Positions 42,993 to 53,900 of a DNA stretch of 64,000 bases are shown one piece after another. The position numbers and the translations under genes were made by a program. The stretch is taken from the NCBI RefSeq assembly GCF_033880585.1, contig NZ_CP137624.1:1604001-1668000 (forward strand), written 5' to 3'. The DNA comes from Lysinibacillus louembei. Lineage in GTDB: Bacteria; Bacillota; Bacilli; Bacillales_A; Planococcaceae. Every line of letters begins with the position of its first letter. Positions within the stretch are counted from its first letter, which is position 1. The notes beneath the pieces were generated by a model. It had not been told where the DNA came from and did no database searches. It was given only the letters and a program-made list of their open reading frames with translations.

Positions 42993-43622
42993 ATGGAGCA
43001 AAAAGAAAAAACAGTGAAACTAGCTATTAATGGTGGCATATCGTTTGGATCAAAATTAAACGCTAAGCAATTAGCTGTAATTGCTGAATATTTAACAGAT
43101 GGAGATGAGTTGGAATTAACAACTTTCCAGCAGCTTTACATTGCTGTTGCTGAAAGTAAAGTGGAATTGATTAAAGAAAAATTTAAAGAGGCTGGACTAT
43201 CCTGTTATCCTGTAGGCAATTTTGTAAAAAGCTTAAGAACGTGCAATTTTTGTAAAGGTGAAGAAGAGGAAGGAATGCCTGTAGCGATTGAACTAAATAA
43301 ACGAATCGCAGGCAAAGAAGTACCGTTTACACTTAGACCAGCCTATACGGGTTGTCCAGTTGGCTGTGGCGAACCTTTAGTCAATGATATTGGGGTAATG
43401 AAAATAGGAGATGGCTACGATTTATATATGGGTGGTAGTGCAAAGGGAAAAACAGCTCAAATCGGTACATTAATTATGGAACAATTAACGCCTAACGAGC
43501 TTTATGAGACTGTAGAAAAAGCGGTAAATATTTATGCCGAGCATGGAAAGAAAAGAGAAACATTCTTTAGATTTATTAACCGTTATGGGATTGAAAGCTT
43601 AAAAAGTGAATTGATTAGTTAA
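42993..43622 (+). CDS. Small siroheme / Fe4S4 nitrite-sulfite reductase-like protein
   Basis: This 209-residue protein corresponds to one half of a nitrite/sulfite reductase: a ferredoxin-like half domain (LNAKQLAVIAEYLTDGDELE) then the cluster/siroheme motifs RTCNFCKG and TGCPVGCGEP, which supply four cysteines. Full assimilatory reductases have a duplicated fold of over 500 residues, so this is a stand-alone minimal form. Its activity is unknown; it may reduce nitrite or sulfite or act in siroheme/sulfur handling. It follows the histidine-rich gene after 111 bp and may share its promoter. Confidence 0.75.
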   Translation: MEQKEKTVKLAINGGISFGSKLNAKQLAVIAEYLTDGDELELTTFQQLYIAVAESKVELIKEKFKEAGLSCYPVGNFVKSLRTCNFCKGEEEEGMPVAIELNKRIAGKEVPFTLRPAYTGCPVGCGEPLVNDIGVMKIGDGYDLYMGGSAKGKTAQIGTLIMEQLTPNELYETVEKAVNIYAEHGKKRETFFRFINRYGIESLKSELIS

Positions 43623-43629
43623 AAGTATG

Positions 43630-43700
43630 GTCTTCGCATGCCAAACATTTTCAATACTTGCATTAATGATAATCGCACTGTTCAATTTGCCGTTATTCAT
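43630..43700 (-). pseudogene. 5' stub of an SRPBCC/AHSA1-type gene
   Basis: Behind a perfect AGGAGGAAACAATT site, the minus strand reads MNNGKLNSAIIINASIENVW followed by HAKT. This is the first beta strand and helix of an SRPBCC domain, but it runs straight into the 3' end of the siroheme-type gene and stops after about 33 codons. The rest of the gene was deleted. Confidence 0.6.
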
Positions 43701-43837
43701 AATTGTTTCCTCCTATTATTCAATATATGATACAATATAATGGAAGAATAATAAAGGGATTCCTCAATCTTACATAAAAGAATGACTAGAGAAAATTTAT
43801 GAAAATAGGTCATAATTCTTTTGAAAGGGTGATTATC

Positions 43838-44194
43838 ATGAAAACGATTTATATTTATCCAAAATTAGCAATCGGATTTGGTGGCGGTGCGGCAGGTTTA
43901 GATAGAGAAGGATTTCTTTTTAAGAAAAAGTCAACAAAACTAAGAAAAAGTATAGAAAATGCATTGAAAGAGAATAATTTGAATTCTTTTAATGTAGAGG
44001 TTACGCATGGGTTTGAATCGCCAGAGGAATTATTGGAAAACGACGGCGCTTTAGTGTTGATTTCCCCATATTTAAAAAGCTTACTTAGCCACATTGATTT
44101 TTCTAAAAAGGAATACTATCTTTTATCAGAGGCAGAATATAATTCTGAAAATATGGATAATATCTTGAAGTATATAAAAACGCAGCTAAGTTAA
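43838..44194 (+). CDS. Hypothetical small protein
   Basis: This 118-residue protein is not recognised. It has no membrane segment. The start MKTIYIYPKLAIGFGGGAAG contains a glycine-rich turn, and the rest alternates helices and strands. The ATG at 43838 with GAAAGGGTGAT upstream is preferred over the in-frame ATG at 43799. It is followed by a strong terminator, so it is likely a real monocistronic gene. Confidence 0.5.
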   Translation: MKTIYIYPKLAIGFGGGAAGLDREGFLFKKKSTKLRKSIENALKENNLNSFNVEVTHGFESPEELLENDGALVLISPYLKSLLSHIDFSKKEYYLLSEAEYNSENMDNILKYIKTQLS

Positions 44195-44618
44195 TGTTTG
44201 AAAATCCAAAATTCTTAAAAGATAATCCCTTTAAAAATATTTATAAAACAGGAATGTTTATGCGAGCATTCTTGTTTTTTATTAGATATAAGGTTTCTTA
44301 TTTAATAATGTACACTTTTGCACAGTTTTCTTTAAGGGAATGGGTATGTATAGAACGTTAGATGTTCAAACGAATTTTGAGGTTCACAGTTTTTCAGATA
44401 TATTCAAATTCAAACTGCTAATAGAAAATTTAATGATGGAAATTATTAAGAGCTGATCAGCAAGAGAAATAGGTATTAACCAACATACAATTGATAAGCA
44501 CCTCTGTGTATTTACCTGAAAATAGATGGAGAAGACAATGAATAGTCTGAATAGAAATATTTTTTTGTTTTATAAACTTACATTACAAATTATATACTTT
44601 TGAATAGGGAGTGGGGAA
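44195..44618. other. Intergenic stretch with terminator and a possible transposase trace
   Basis: The first part holds a terminator (44247-44283). Around 44455-44505 one frame reads REIGINQHTIDKHL, resembling the helix-turn-helix of IS21-type transposases, but it is only a few codons long. The rest is AT-rich and non-coding. Confidence 0.35.
44247..44283 (+). terminator. Terminator after the small hypothetical gene
   Basis: AACAGGAATG pairs with CATTCTTGTT (one bulge), followed by a T-run. Confidence 0.75.
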
Positions 44619-45482
44619 ATGAAAATTGAAGATTTAGTTGCGATGAAGGAAAATGGAATTGTTTATGATTTTGAGGATTTAAAAGAATTTGAATATGAAA
44701 AATGGTTTATTCCGTATTTTGGTACAAATGTAAAAGAGAGATTTGAAGTTGATTTAGAAAGATTCAAACGATCTCAATATAATAACGGTAGGAAATTAGC
44801 GTATAAATATTGTTTTGATGCAGATAGATGTTCCTTAGCTCTGGAAATTTATCAAGCCCTTTGGCAAGAGCAAATAAATTTTGAAGTGATGACTTGTGCC
44901 GATAAGAAAAATAGAATATTGAGAACTAAGAATAATTTAAAGTTTTCTGGTGAAACAATGAATAGCTATAATACAACATTTTGTAGTAAGACGAGAGGTA
45001 GATGGGCTAACAATAAATACTTTATTGAGGGAGAACAAGTAGAGAAGTATTATTCTCTCACACATTCTATTGGTAATTTTATTCCGGTTCCTCAAATTAC
45101 AGGTTATAGTTTCAATTCTAGCAGAGGAGGGGGGAAGGTTGCTTGCTATTTACGTGATTATTGGGATTTAACTCTTTTAGCAATAAAAAATTGGTACGGC
45201 AATAAAGATTTAAATAAACAAATTATTAATGAATGGTTAGATGGTAATGCTAAGTGGTTAGATGAGATGTTTGGTTGCTGGAGGAATTTTATTAATCATA
45301 ATTATCTTAACTCGTTTGTTGATGGAAATTATGAAGTTAAATTATTTTGGGATGGGCATTCTTTTGAAAATCCTCGGCCGAAGAATAAAGAGGAAGTTGA
45401 AGTATTTTTATATCGAGTACAAACTTGTATCAAAGAGCGTGGTAAGTTGATGATCAGTAAGCTTGAAAAGGAATTTTTATAG
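44619..45482 (+). CDS. Hypothetical protein
   Basis: This 287-residue protein has no signal or membrane segment and is rich in Trp, Tyr and Asn. The central SLTHSIGNFIPVPQITGYSF resembles a motif in a family of uncharacterised Firmicute proteins (DUF6994-like, from memory and not confirmed). Its composition is more AT-rich than the housekeeping genes, as expected for horizontally acquired cargo. GGGAGTGGGG precedes the ATG. Confidence 0.55.
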   Translation: MKIEDLVAMKENGIVYDFEDLKEFEYEKWFIPYFGTNVKERFEVDLERFKRSQYNNGRKLAYKYCFDADRCSLALEIYQALWQEQINFEVMTCADKKNRILRTKNNLKFSGETMNSYNTTFCSKTRGRWANNKYFIEGEQVEKYYSLTHSIGNFIPVPQITGYSFNSSRGGGKVACYLRDYWDLTLLAIKNWYGNKDLNKQIINEWLDGNAKWLDEMFGCWRNFINHNYLNSFVDGNYEVKLFWDGHSFENPRPKNKEEVEVFLYRVQTCIKERGKLMISKLEKEFL

Positions 45483-45568
45483 ATAGTTGTATTTATATTG
45501 GTCGGGAAAAGAGTTAGGATCACTTGAAGTATCAAAGCTTCGGATTCTTTTTCATTTCTCTGTTCTTG

Positions 45569-46069
45569 CTATTTCACTAACTTCAAAATATCCGCTTTAA
45601 TTTTTGTAGGCTCAACAGTCGGAGAATAGCGGTGTACAACTTGACCATTTGCATCAATTAAAAATTTTGTGAAATTCCAATAAATTGCATTAGCTTCGCT
45701 GTTCGGATTAAATGCCCGTATTTTTTCTATAAAAGCTTGTGCCCCTGAACCTTCATCTGATGGCTTGCTCTCCCTTAACCATTGATATAAAGTAGCGGTA
45801 TTTATGCCGTTTACATCAATTTTTTCGAAGCGTGGCCATAATTTAAGGAGCAAAATTGATTAATTTCCTCAATCGTTCCATGCGCTTGCTCAGCAAATTG
45901 ATTGCAAGGGAAATCAAGAACCTCAAATTTCTCTTCAGCGAATTCCTTATATAAAGATTCCAATGCTTCATATTGCTTAGTAAAGCCACATTCTGTTGGA
46001 GTATTAACGATTAATACAACAGTTCCTTGATAGTTTTTTAAAGGAAAATCATTTCCTGACGCATCCTTT
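45569..46069 (-). pseudogene. Glutathione peroxidase-like gene, frameshifted and lacking its start
   Basis: The minus strand encodes KDASGNDFPLKNYQGTVVLI then NTPTECGFTKQYEALESLYK and DFPCNQFAEQAHGTIEEINQ, then shifts frame near 45850 to FEKIDVNG and WNFTKFLIDANGQVV. The peroxidatic Cys (TECGF), CNQF and WNFTKFL motifs are conserved. The first residues are replaced by a stop just upstream, and the frame change removes a few codons at the NYG-FEK junction. Relatives are thioredoxin-dependent peroxidases. Confidence 0.85.
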
Positions 46070-46208
46070 TTCTTATTTTACTATGGGCAATCTATACGTA
46101 GCCAGTGAATTGGCTTCATATCAAAAATGTGAAAGATTGACGTTAATTTAGTGAAAGAAAAGGGTAATGCTATAAAAAGATGTTTGTAGCAAAGGAGGAG
46201 CTGGAAAG

Positions 46209-47592
46209 ATGAACAATAAAGCAATTACGAGTATGTACAGTATCGCATTGATTGGTAGTTTGATAGGAATAATTGTTATACCAATGCAGGCTATGGCAAA
46301 GACAGCACAGCAAATAGATAGTCAATTTACCGATTTAAACTACAGATCATTATGCTTATGAAGCGATTATTTGGGCCAAAAGAAAAGGGATTGTTAGTGG
46401 TTATTCGGATGGAACCTTTAGACCAAATGAAGCGATAACAGAAGCACAATTGGCAAAAATGTTAGCACAGTTTTTAGGTTTGCAGGATGATAAAGGGGAT
46501 TTAATTAAATATACACCTGCTAGTCATTGGTCAGATAGCTATTATGATAGCCTAGCTGCCTATGGTACGCCTTTAAACGCTTATTTCGATAATAAGTTAA
46601 AAGTTGAACCTGTTAAACGAGGTGTAGTAGCACAGGCAATTAGTCATTTAACTGGTAATGTTAATTCCTTGGATGAATCTATTAATTTTATGATGGATAA
46701 AGGGATTACGACAGGTCAAAACCCACAATTTGAGGGAGAGGATTTAAAGGAGTTTTTTGGCTCTTCTAATACTCTAACAAGAGCTCAACTAGCAGTATTT
46801 TTATATAGTATGTTGATTGTAGATGTACGGGATGTTACAGGTATTGCAGTGGAAGTACATAATAATAAAGAAGGCTTAAGCTTAGTAGCGTTAGCTAATA
46901 AAGGGATGAATACACTTGATCGCTCCTTACGCATAGGGCAATTGGGGAGTGAGACACCTATTAGTGAGCCAGTTGTAGAAGTGAAAGAGGCTTACATTGC
47001 TGTTAAAAAATTAATGCAAAATCCAGAGCTCCCGAACGGCTGTGAAATTGTTTCTCTGACAGCTATATTTAATTATTATGGCTATGCGGTATCCAAAACG
47101 ACAATGGCTGATCAATATTTGCCAAAGCAAGCTTTCAGCTGGAAGCAAGGAAAACGCTTTGGGCCTCATCCTTATAATATGTACGCGGGGAACCCTAGAA
47201 GTAAAACAGGGGGATGGTATAGCTTAGTACCACCGATTATGCAGGCCTCTAATAAGTATATGGCAACACAGAAAAATAAAATGACAGCAATCAATATTAC
47301 AGGCAGCAGTAAGGAAGAATTAATTACATATTTAAATAATGGCGTACCTGTTGTTGTATGGGTAACCCTTGATTTAAGCAAGCCTCAATTAAGTGGACAC
47401 TGGTATTTAAGTGATACAGGTGAATACTATAAGGCTTATACAAACTTGCATACGGTCGTTCTCCATGGATATAAAGAAGGAAAAGTGCATGTAATGAACC
47501 CTTTGAAAGGGCAAGTAGAATATAATATGAATGCTTTTTTTAAAAGCTATGAGGAGATGGGGAAACGAGCGCTTATTTTAGAAAAGGAGTAA
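46209..47592 (+). pseudogene. SLH-domain / C39-like peptidase surface protein, single-base frameshift
   Basis: It begins at an ATG with AAAGGAGGAG upstream and a signal peptide (MNNKAITSMYSIALIGSLIG ... MQAMA). After FTDLN a single extra T near 46345 shifts the frame to DHYAYEAIIWAKRKGIVSGY and SDGTFRPNEAITEAQLA, a classic S-layer homology domain. About two more SLH-like repeats follow, then a C39-like (peptidase_C39_2) domain with LPNGCEIVSLTAIFNYYGY and LHTVVLHGYKEGKVHVMNP. The protein would attach to secondary cell-wall polymer and act as a cysteine peptidase. The lesion may be genuine or a sequencing error. Confidence 0.82.
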
Positions 47593-47624
47593 GGCATATA
47601 ATGGAGATGGTGATTTTTCATCGC

Positions 47625-47672
47625 AAAAAGCTCTTTAATTTCTTGCCATATGGAGAAATTAAAGAGCTTTTT
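47625..47672. terminator. Very strong bidirectional terminator
   Basis: AAAAAGCTCTTTAATTTC (47625-47642) is the perfect reverse complement of 47655-47672, with a 12-nt loop and T-run. It follows the SLH-C39 gene. Confidence 0.92.
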
Positions 47673-47942
47673 ACTGTGCAGAAGCAAGGCAATAAATACA
47701 AACCATTTATTCAGTCTCACATAGTTGGGAGCCATACTTTATAAGTTAGAAAAATCTATCAAAACACCAGTCACAGCAATTGTATATTTTTTGTTCAACT
47801 CCCTATGTTAGTTTTGATTATATCCGTCTAGGTATGCACTAGGCGAAAATTGTCGACGCATATCTAATCATCTTTTGAAAGAAAGGATATAGCATATGCC
47901 ATAGTCGATAAGAACTATACAGAAAAGGAGGAGGCTCTAGTA

Positions 47943-50900
47943 ATGAAACGAAAACGTGGTATATCACTGTTGTCATTTTGGCTGACAGTAATGCTTATTT
48001 TGCAAACATTGACATTTGCTATTCCTACGTATGCAGAAAGCGGGATAAACACTGCAGAAGGAAATGTAGAAGATGCATCAGCTGTTACTAATGAGGTAAT
48101 AGATGGCGAAGATGAATCAATCAATGTGGATAAGACAATGGACAAAGAGGCTGGTCAAACAATCACACCAGATACAGCAAAAATTGTTATGCCAATGACA
48201 ATGGGGCCTGCTGATAAAACAGCGGTGTTTATGGCAGCAAATATACCTTTTCCATTGAAGGTGGAACAGGGAAGTCCCCTTGCTGAAATTGCACCTGGAG
48301 GAGATATTCAGGGTAGGCAGTCATTTATACTTAAATCAGAAGGGCTCACAGTACCAGTAAATGGTGACGACCCAAATCCAACGAATGCAGATCCTGAAAA
48401 ATACATTCAAAAGGGTGACTGGATTGAGTTGAAAAGAGAGGACTACTTCAAAGAAGTGGTGTTACCAACAACTAATAAAATCTTAAATGCACAGACTGAA
48501 TCAGGTCCGAAAAAGCTAGGGACAGTACAATTCACGCCAAATAGCATCAGAATTGTATTTGATGGTGATGATGGCTTTTTCAATGGTGTTGGACGAAATA
48601 TTATTTTCAGCTTTGAAACGACTGCTAACTCGGATGTCGAAGGAGTAGGGTATGGTGAGAGCAAGCCAATTGATATCTTTGGTACAACTTATCAGTTAGT
48701 AAATCCAGATGTTACACCAGATTATAGCATGACAATAAGTTCACCTGGGATGATTCAATGGGATCAGTACGCTTATCGAGGACTTCAACCCTCGCAATTT
48801 GTTGAGGGAATTGTTACTTGGGAATCAATAGTATCTGCCTCCGACAAGTTTGATAAGACAATCCAACTTCCGTTGGATGGGAAGACGTTTTATACAGATT
48901 TAGCGACTTATGCAAATAATGCAAATAATGTACCTCAGAGTTATGGTGTTAAAGGTATTTATGTACCAGGTTCATTTAAAGTGAATAACATAGAGGTAAC
49001 GCCAACTATTAATGGAGATGTATTAAGTTATATCTTCCCAACAGGGACAGGCGAGAATCCAAAGGTGGAGTATAAAGTATGGATTCCGAAAGAAGGCTAC
49101 TATTATGAATATAGAAACCCCCCAGGTAATCTAGGGCGTACGCACCGTGTTATGCTGGGAAGAGCAGAACTACAACAAGATGGAACTAAAATAGTAGATG
49201 CAACTAGAGAGATTGCCTTTGCGCCAGACTGGATTCAAGCTGTTGCCTCATATGACCATTCTAGTGAAACCATCACATGGACAATCAATGTCAACAGCCG
49301 TTATAACAAAAAAGGCTTAAAGGATTTTACCATTACAAATGTATTACCTGATGGGCTGGAATTCAAATCAGCTACATGGCAAACATGGGTAGATGGTGTT
49401 GCATCTACTGCAACATCAATTACACCAGATGCGAATGATGTTTATTCCTTTGGAGATATTGATGGTAGGGTGCAGCTAGTGATACAGAGTAGGGTGAAAA
49501 ATGGTTCTAATTTCAGGATTGATCCACGTGCCAACTGGAATTTGGATACACCAAATGGTGTTCAGAACAACGATGTGACGAATGGTGTAAGACCTGTCGC
49601 AGTAACTGATGAGGCAACCGTTATTGTCGGTGCACATACATTTACAAAAAGCGGCGCTGTTTCACAGGAGGATTTCAATCTTGGGGGCGTGACATGGACA
49701 GTCAATCTAGCCCCGCAATATGCATTACCAGATGCGGTAGTATATGATGTGCTTGTGCGTGGTGGAGATTTAGGTGTTTTAGACCATGCTGTGGATGCAA
49801 CGAATGAGGTGGATGCAGCGACAATTGCAAAAATAAAAGCCAATATTACAGTTGCACAGCTTTGGAAGCAATATCATCAAGGAAGTCTTAGTAGTGCAAA
49901 TGGTCTAAATGTGAAGGCTATTCCGTTGACAGTGAATGGTGAAGTAGTAGCAGATTTAATTAAAGTGACAGGCTATACTACAGATCAGAATGCGTCCTTC
50001 AGTTTCCGAGCACTTGAAACAAAGCCAGATAACCTCTTTAGACAGGATATTAATATAGAGAAAACAAAACGGAATCGCGCCTTATTATTTGATGGTGAAA
50101 CGGTAAAAACGGCAGAGAATACGGTGAATCTGCATGTGCGTATGCTGAATAAGGATATGCTCACAGCATCTTATCCTGTTAATGCAGCAGGCGTTACTGA
50201 TTCATGGTTTATTCCAAATAATATTCATCGTTATCTTGGTTATAATGCTGTATCGAATACTGATGAATATACTTTAGCTGCATATGACAGAACAACGAAG
50301 ACCGTTACTTTCCGTTTAAGTTTCAATATGCCAGGATATAACACAGAGGAATTGGCAAAAGACGGTGGCAATCGCGTTGTTAGCAATATCAAGTTAGTAG
50401 ATACTTTACCAGAAGGATGGGAATTTGTTCCGTTCGAAAATGGACAATATTATGAGCTTTATAAAGGCTCTTCAACCAATTATAGTGGAACAGGGTTTGG
50501 GATTTTAAATACTGCACAAGAGCTTATCGGCTTAGGTACTGCTGCTCATGTTGTCACAAACTTTGAGCGCAATGGAGAAGTAGGAACATTCACTTTCTCT
50601 AAGTTTGAAAGCCCTTATGTTATTTTAGTGAAAGCAAGACCAACTAACACAGCATTAGAACAATACTTGGACGAATATGTGACTAGTGGTACTGATAAAC
50701 AGGTAGTTTATAATAAAGCAGACCTTCATATGACATGGGGGGCAGAAGAAAAAGTTGTAACTGAGCAACGTAAGGTTATCGTACCCGTTCGAGCCCTAAG
50801 TAAATCAGTTAATAAGCCGTTCCCAGGTGTACTAGAATGGACAGTGGATTATACACCACCATTCAATCTGGCACAAGGTGTTTACTTGCAAGATACTATA

Positions 50901-53900
50901 GGTGCAGGTATGAAGCTACGTTATGATGAAAGTGGCAACCCGATATTGACTGCACCTAGTATGTCAGTATATCCTGCTAAGCTGACAGCGAGCGGTGCTT
51001 TAGAGCGAGAGGGTGCAGCATTAGATCTTAGTGCACCGAACGCTGAAGTTCAAGTAGAGGTTGCACCAGGAGCAGGGGGCACTACAGTTATTGAGTTTCA
51101 CTTGAGTGACCCAAATAAAATTTATCAATTTGTGTATCAAACAGAGGTTGATAAAGCCCAAGAACCAAAAGCAGGAGACAAAATGGGGAATGAAGTAAGG
51201 TTAGTGGGCGATGATAATTTGCAAACTGTTAGTGTAAAAAGCGAAACTACACTAGACAGTTCGGATGTAGCAGGTAGCTCCACTTCCAATGCATTATTAT
51301 CACTAATCAAGGTAGATCCAGACGGTAATCCACTTGGTGATGTATGCTTTGAGTTGTATCAGAAGAGCGATGGAACGAAGGTTGCAGAAGGAAAAACAAC
51401 CAGCGATGGAAAACGTAATTTGTTGTTCCCTGATCCGGGGTACTACGAATTGGTAGAAACTTGTTATGATAAGGACACTTACCTACCAAATACAAAAGTT
51501 TATCAAGTATACGTAGGAAATACACCAGGAAAACCGGTTTGGGTAGATGGGGTAAAAGTAACTTCTGATGACCCACTAATTGTACCAACTCCTGCCGCAG
51601 GTAAATTAAAAATCGACAACACTGTAACAGGCAATGGTGGAGACCAAAACAAAGACTTTAACTACACAATTGTCTTTAATGGGGAAGGCGAGAGTGTGGA
51701 ATATGAATATATTAAAGATGGGGCAAAAGCTACTTTAAAAAGTGGCGATTCTATCATTCTGAAACATGGTGAGGAAATCACATTCCCCTTATTACTTGAA
51801 GGTCTTTCTTACACAGTAACACAACAAAGCTACACAGATGATGGCTACACAACATCACCAAATACATTTATTTATTCAGGCGTAATTGAAAAAGATAAAA
51901 CAAAAGAGCTAGCATTTGTCAATAACCGCATTGTCTCAGGCAATTTATTTATTGATAATACGGTGACAGGTGCAGGCGATCAAAGTAAAGACTTTGAATA
52001 TACAATAAATTTCGCTGACACAGGTGCAAGTGAATCCTATGAATATACAAAGCCTGACGGAACAACAGGCACAATTAAATCAGGTGATAAAATCCTATTG
52101 AAGCATGGTCAGTCAGCTACAATTAATAACTTACCTGTAGGGCTGACTTACACAGTCGAGCAAACAGATTATGCAAATGAAGATTATACAACAGAGCCAA
52201 GTAGCTTGACATTTACAGGTCCAATTGAAGAATCAACAACAGCAGAAGCGAAATTTGTGAACCATAAGGATGCACCAGGCAGTTTAGTTGTAAGCAATAC
52301 TGTAATGGGTAATGGCAGTGATGCCAATAAAGAGTTTGAATACAAAGTGATTTTCACTGGACTAGGTGCAAATAGAACGTATAACTATACAAAATCTGAT
52401 GGCACAACAGGGACTATTGAATCAGGTGATACATTCACGCTGAAGCATGGTGAAAAAATCACAATTGAAGGCATAATTAAGGATACAGGTTATGTAGTAA
52501 CAGAAGAGGATTATACAAGCGAATACTACACAACAAATCCAACAAGCCGTGAGTATACAGGAACAATTGAAGTGGGCACAATCGCGGAAGCACCATTTGA
52601 AAATGCTCGTTACCTTCCAGGTACACTTGCTTTAGAACCAAAAGAACAGAAGGTACGTGGAAATGGAGAGGTTCCTGTTGATTTAACAGCAACGCTAACA
52701 GGGGAAGACGGGCGTCCAGTAGAAGGTGAGGAAATTACCTTTATCGTAGATGGTGTGGAAGTGGGTAAAGCTATCACAGATGAAAATGGCAAAGCAACAA
52801 TTACGTATCAGCCTCCAAAATTGACGGAGGAAACACCGAAAGAGCATGATGTTGTAGCCACAACGAAGGCGACAAGTCCTTCTGGACAGCCTTATAACGA
52901 GGATGATGCGACAGCAAAAGTGATTACAATGCCAGCAGCATTAACAGGTGTGTTACGTGATAATGAAACAGGACTAGTTATTCCTGACGCAGAAATCCAA
53001 GTGAAGAATGTGAAAACAGGTGAGGTTACAGTTATTAAAACGGATGAGGAGGGACGTTACTACCATCTTGTACAACGAGATGAGGAGTATACGATTACTT
53101 ACAACCGTACGATTATGATTAATGGTGTGCCAACATCCATTCCATTCACACAAAAAGCATTTATTGAAGATAAAGATGCAGCACCAGTGGAAGGAAATTT
53201 GATTCCAGCAGAAATTACAGCAGTAGGTATTGTGTTATTGCAACAACCAAATGGCAACAAATCTCTACTAAATGAAGCATTTGCAGGCAAGCTGCATATT
53301 TACTTGAAGGATGCGTCTGGCAACTACGTATCAGAAAATGGCGTGCCAAAAGCATTCCCAGTAGAAGACAATGGTACATTCTTAGCTGAAGGCTTAACGA
53401 CAGGTACTTATCTGATGGAAGTACGCTATGAGTTTGAGCCAGGCAAGGAGTTAACATTATTTAAAGATAAAGCATTAAACCTAACAGCAAATGGCGAGCT
53501 GAACATCTCAGAAGAACTAGTCGATCCTTATGGTACTGTGTATGATGAAACGACAGGTGACGCAAACACAGGTAAGAAAATCGAAGGTGCGACAGTAACG
53601 CTTTACTATGCAGATACACCGAGAAATCGTGCCAAAGGTATTGTACCAGGCACAAAGGTTGTATTACCAGCTATTCCAGGCTTTGCACCAAACGATAACG
53701 CAAGCCCAGAGCAATTAAGTGACCTATATGGTTTCTATGCTTACATGGTATTCCCAGAAGCAGATTACTATTTAGTTGTAACAAAAGAAGGCTATGAAAC
53801 ATATACAAGCCCAACGATTTCTGTTGAATGGGATATTGTTCGACATGATGTACCGATGAAGCCAATTAGCTCAGGCGGTAATCCAGGAGGTAATCCAGAT

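Noticed and set aside
44440-44520. IS21-type transposase gene
   Set aside because: Only about 15 codons resemble the helix-turn-helix, interrupted by stops. This is too little to call an element.
47673-47942. Cyclic-di-GMP or other riboswitch before the adhesin
   Set aside because: Some weak stems can be drawn (GCATATC...GATAT), but no conserved core of a known riboswitch is recognisable and there is no terminator before the start codon.
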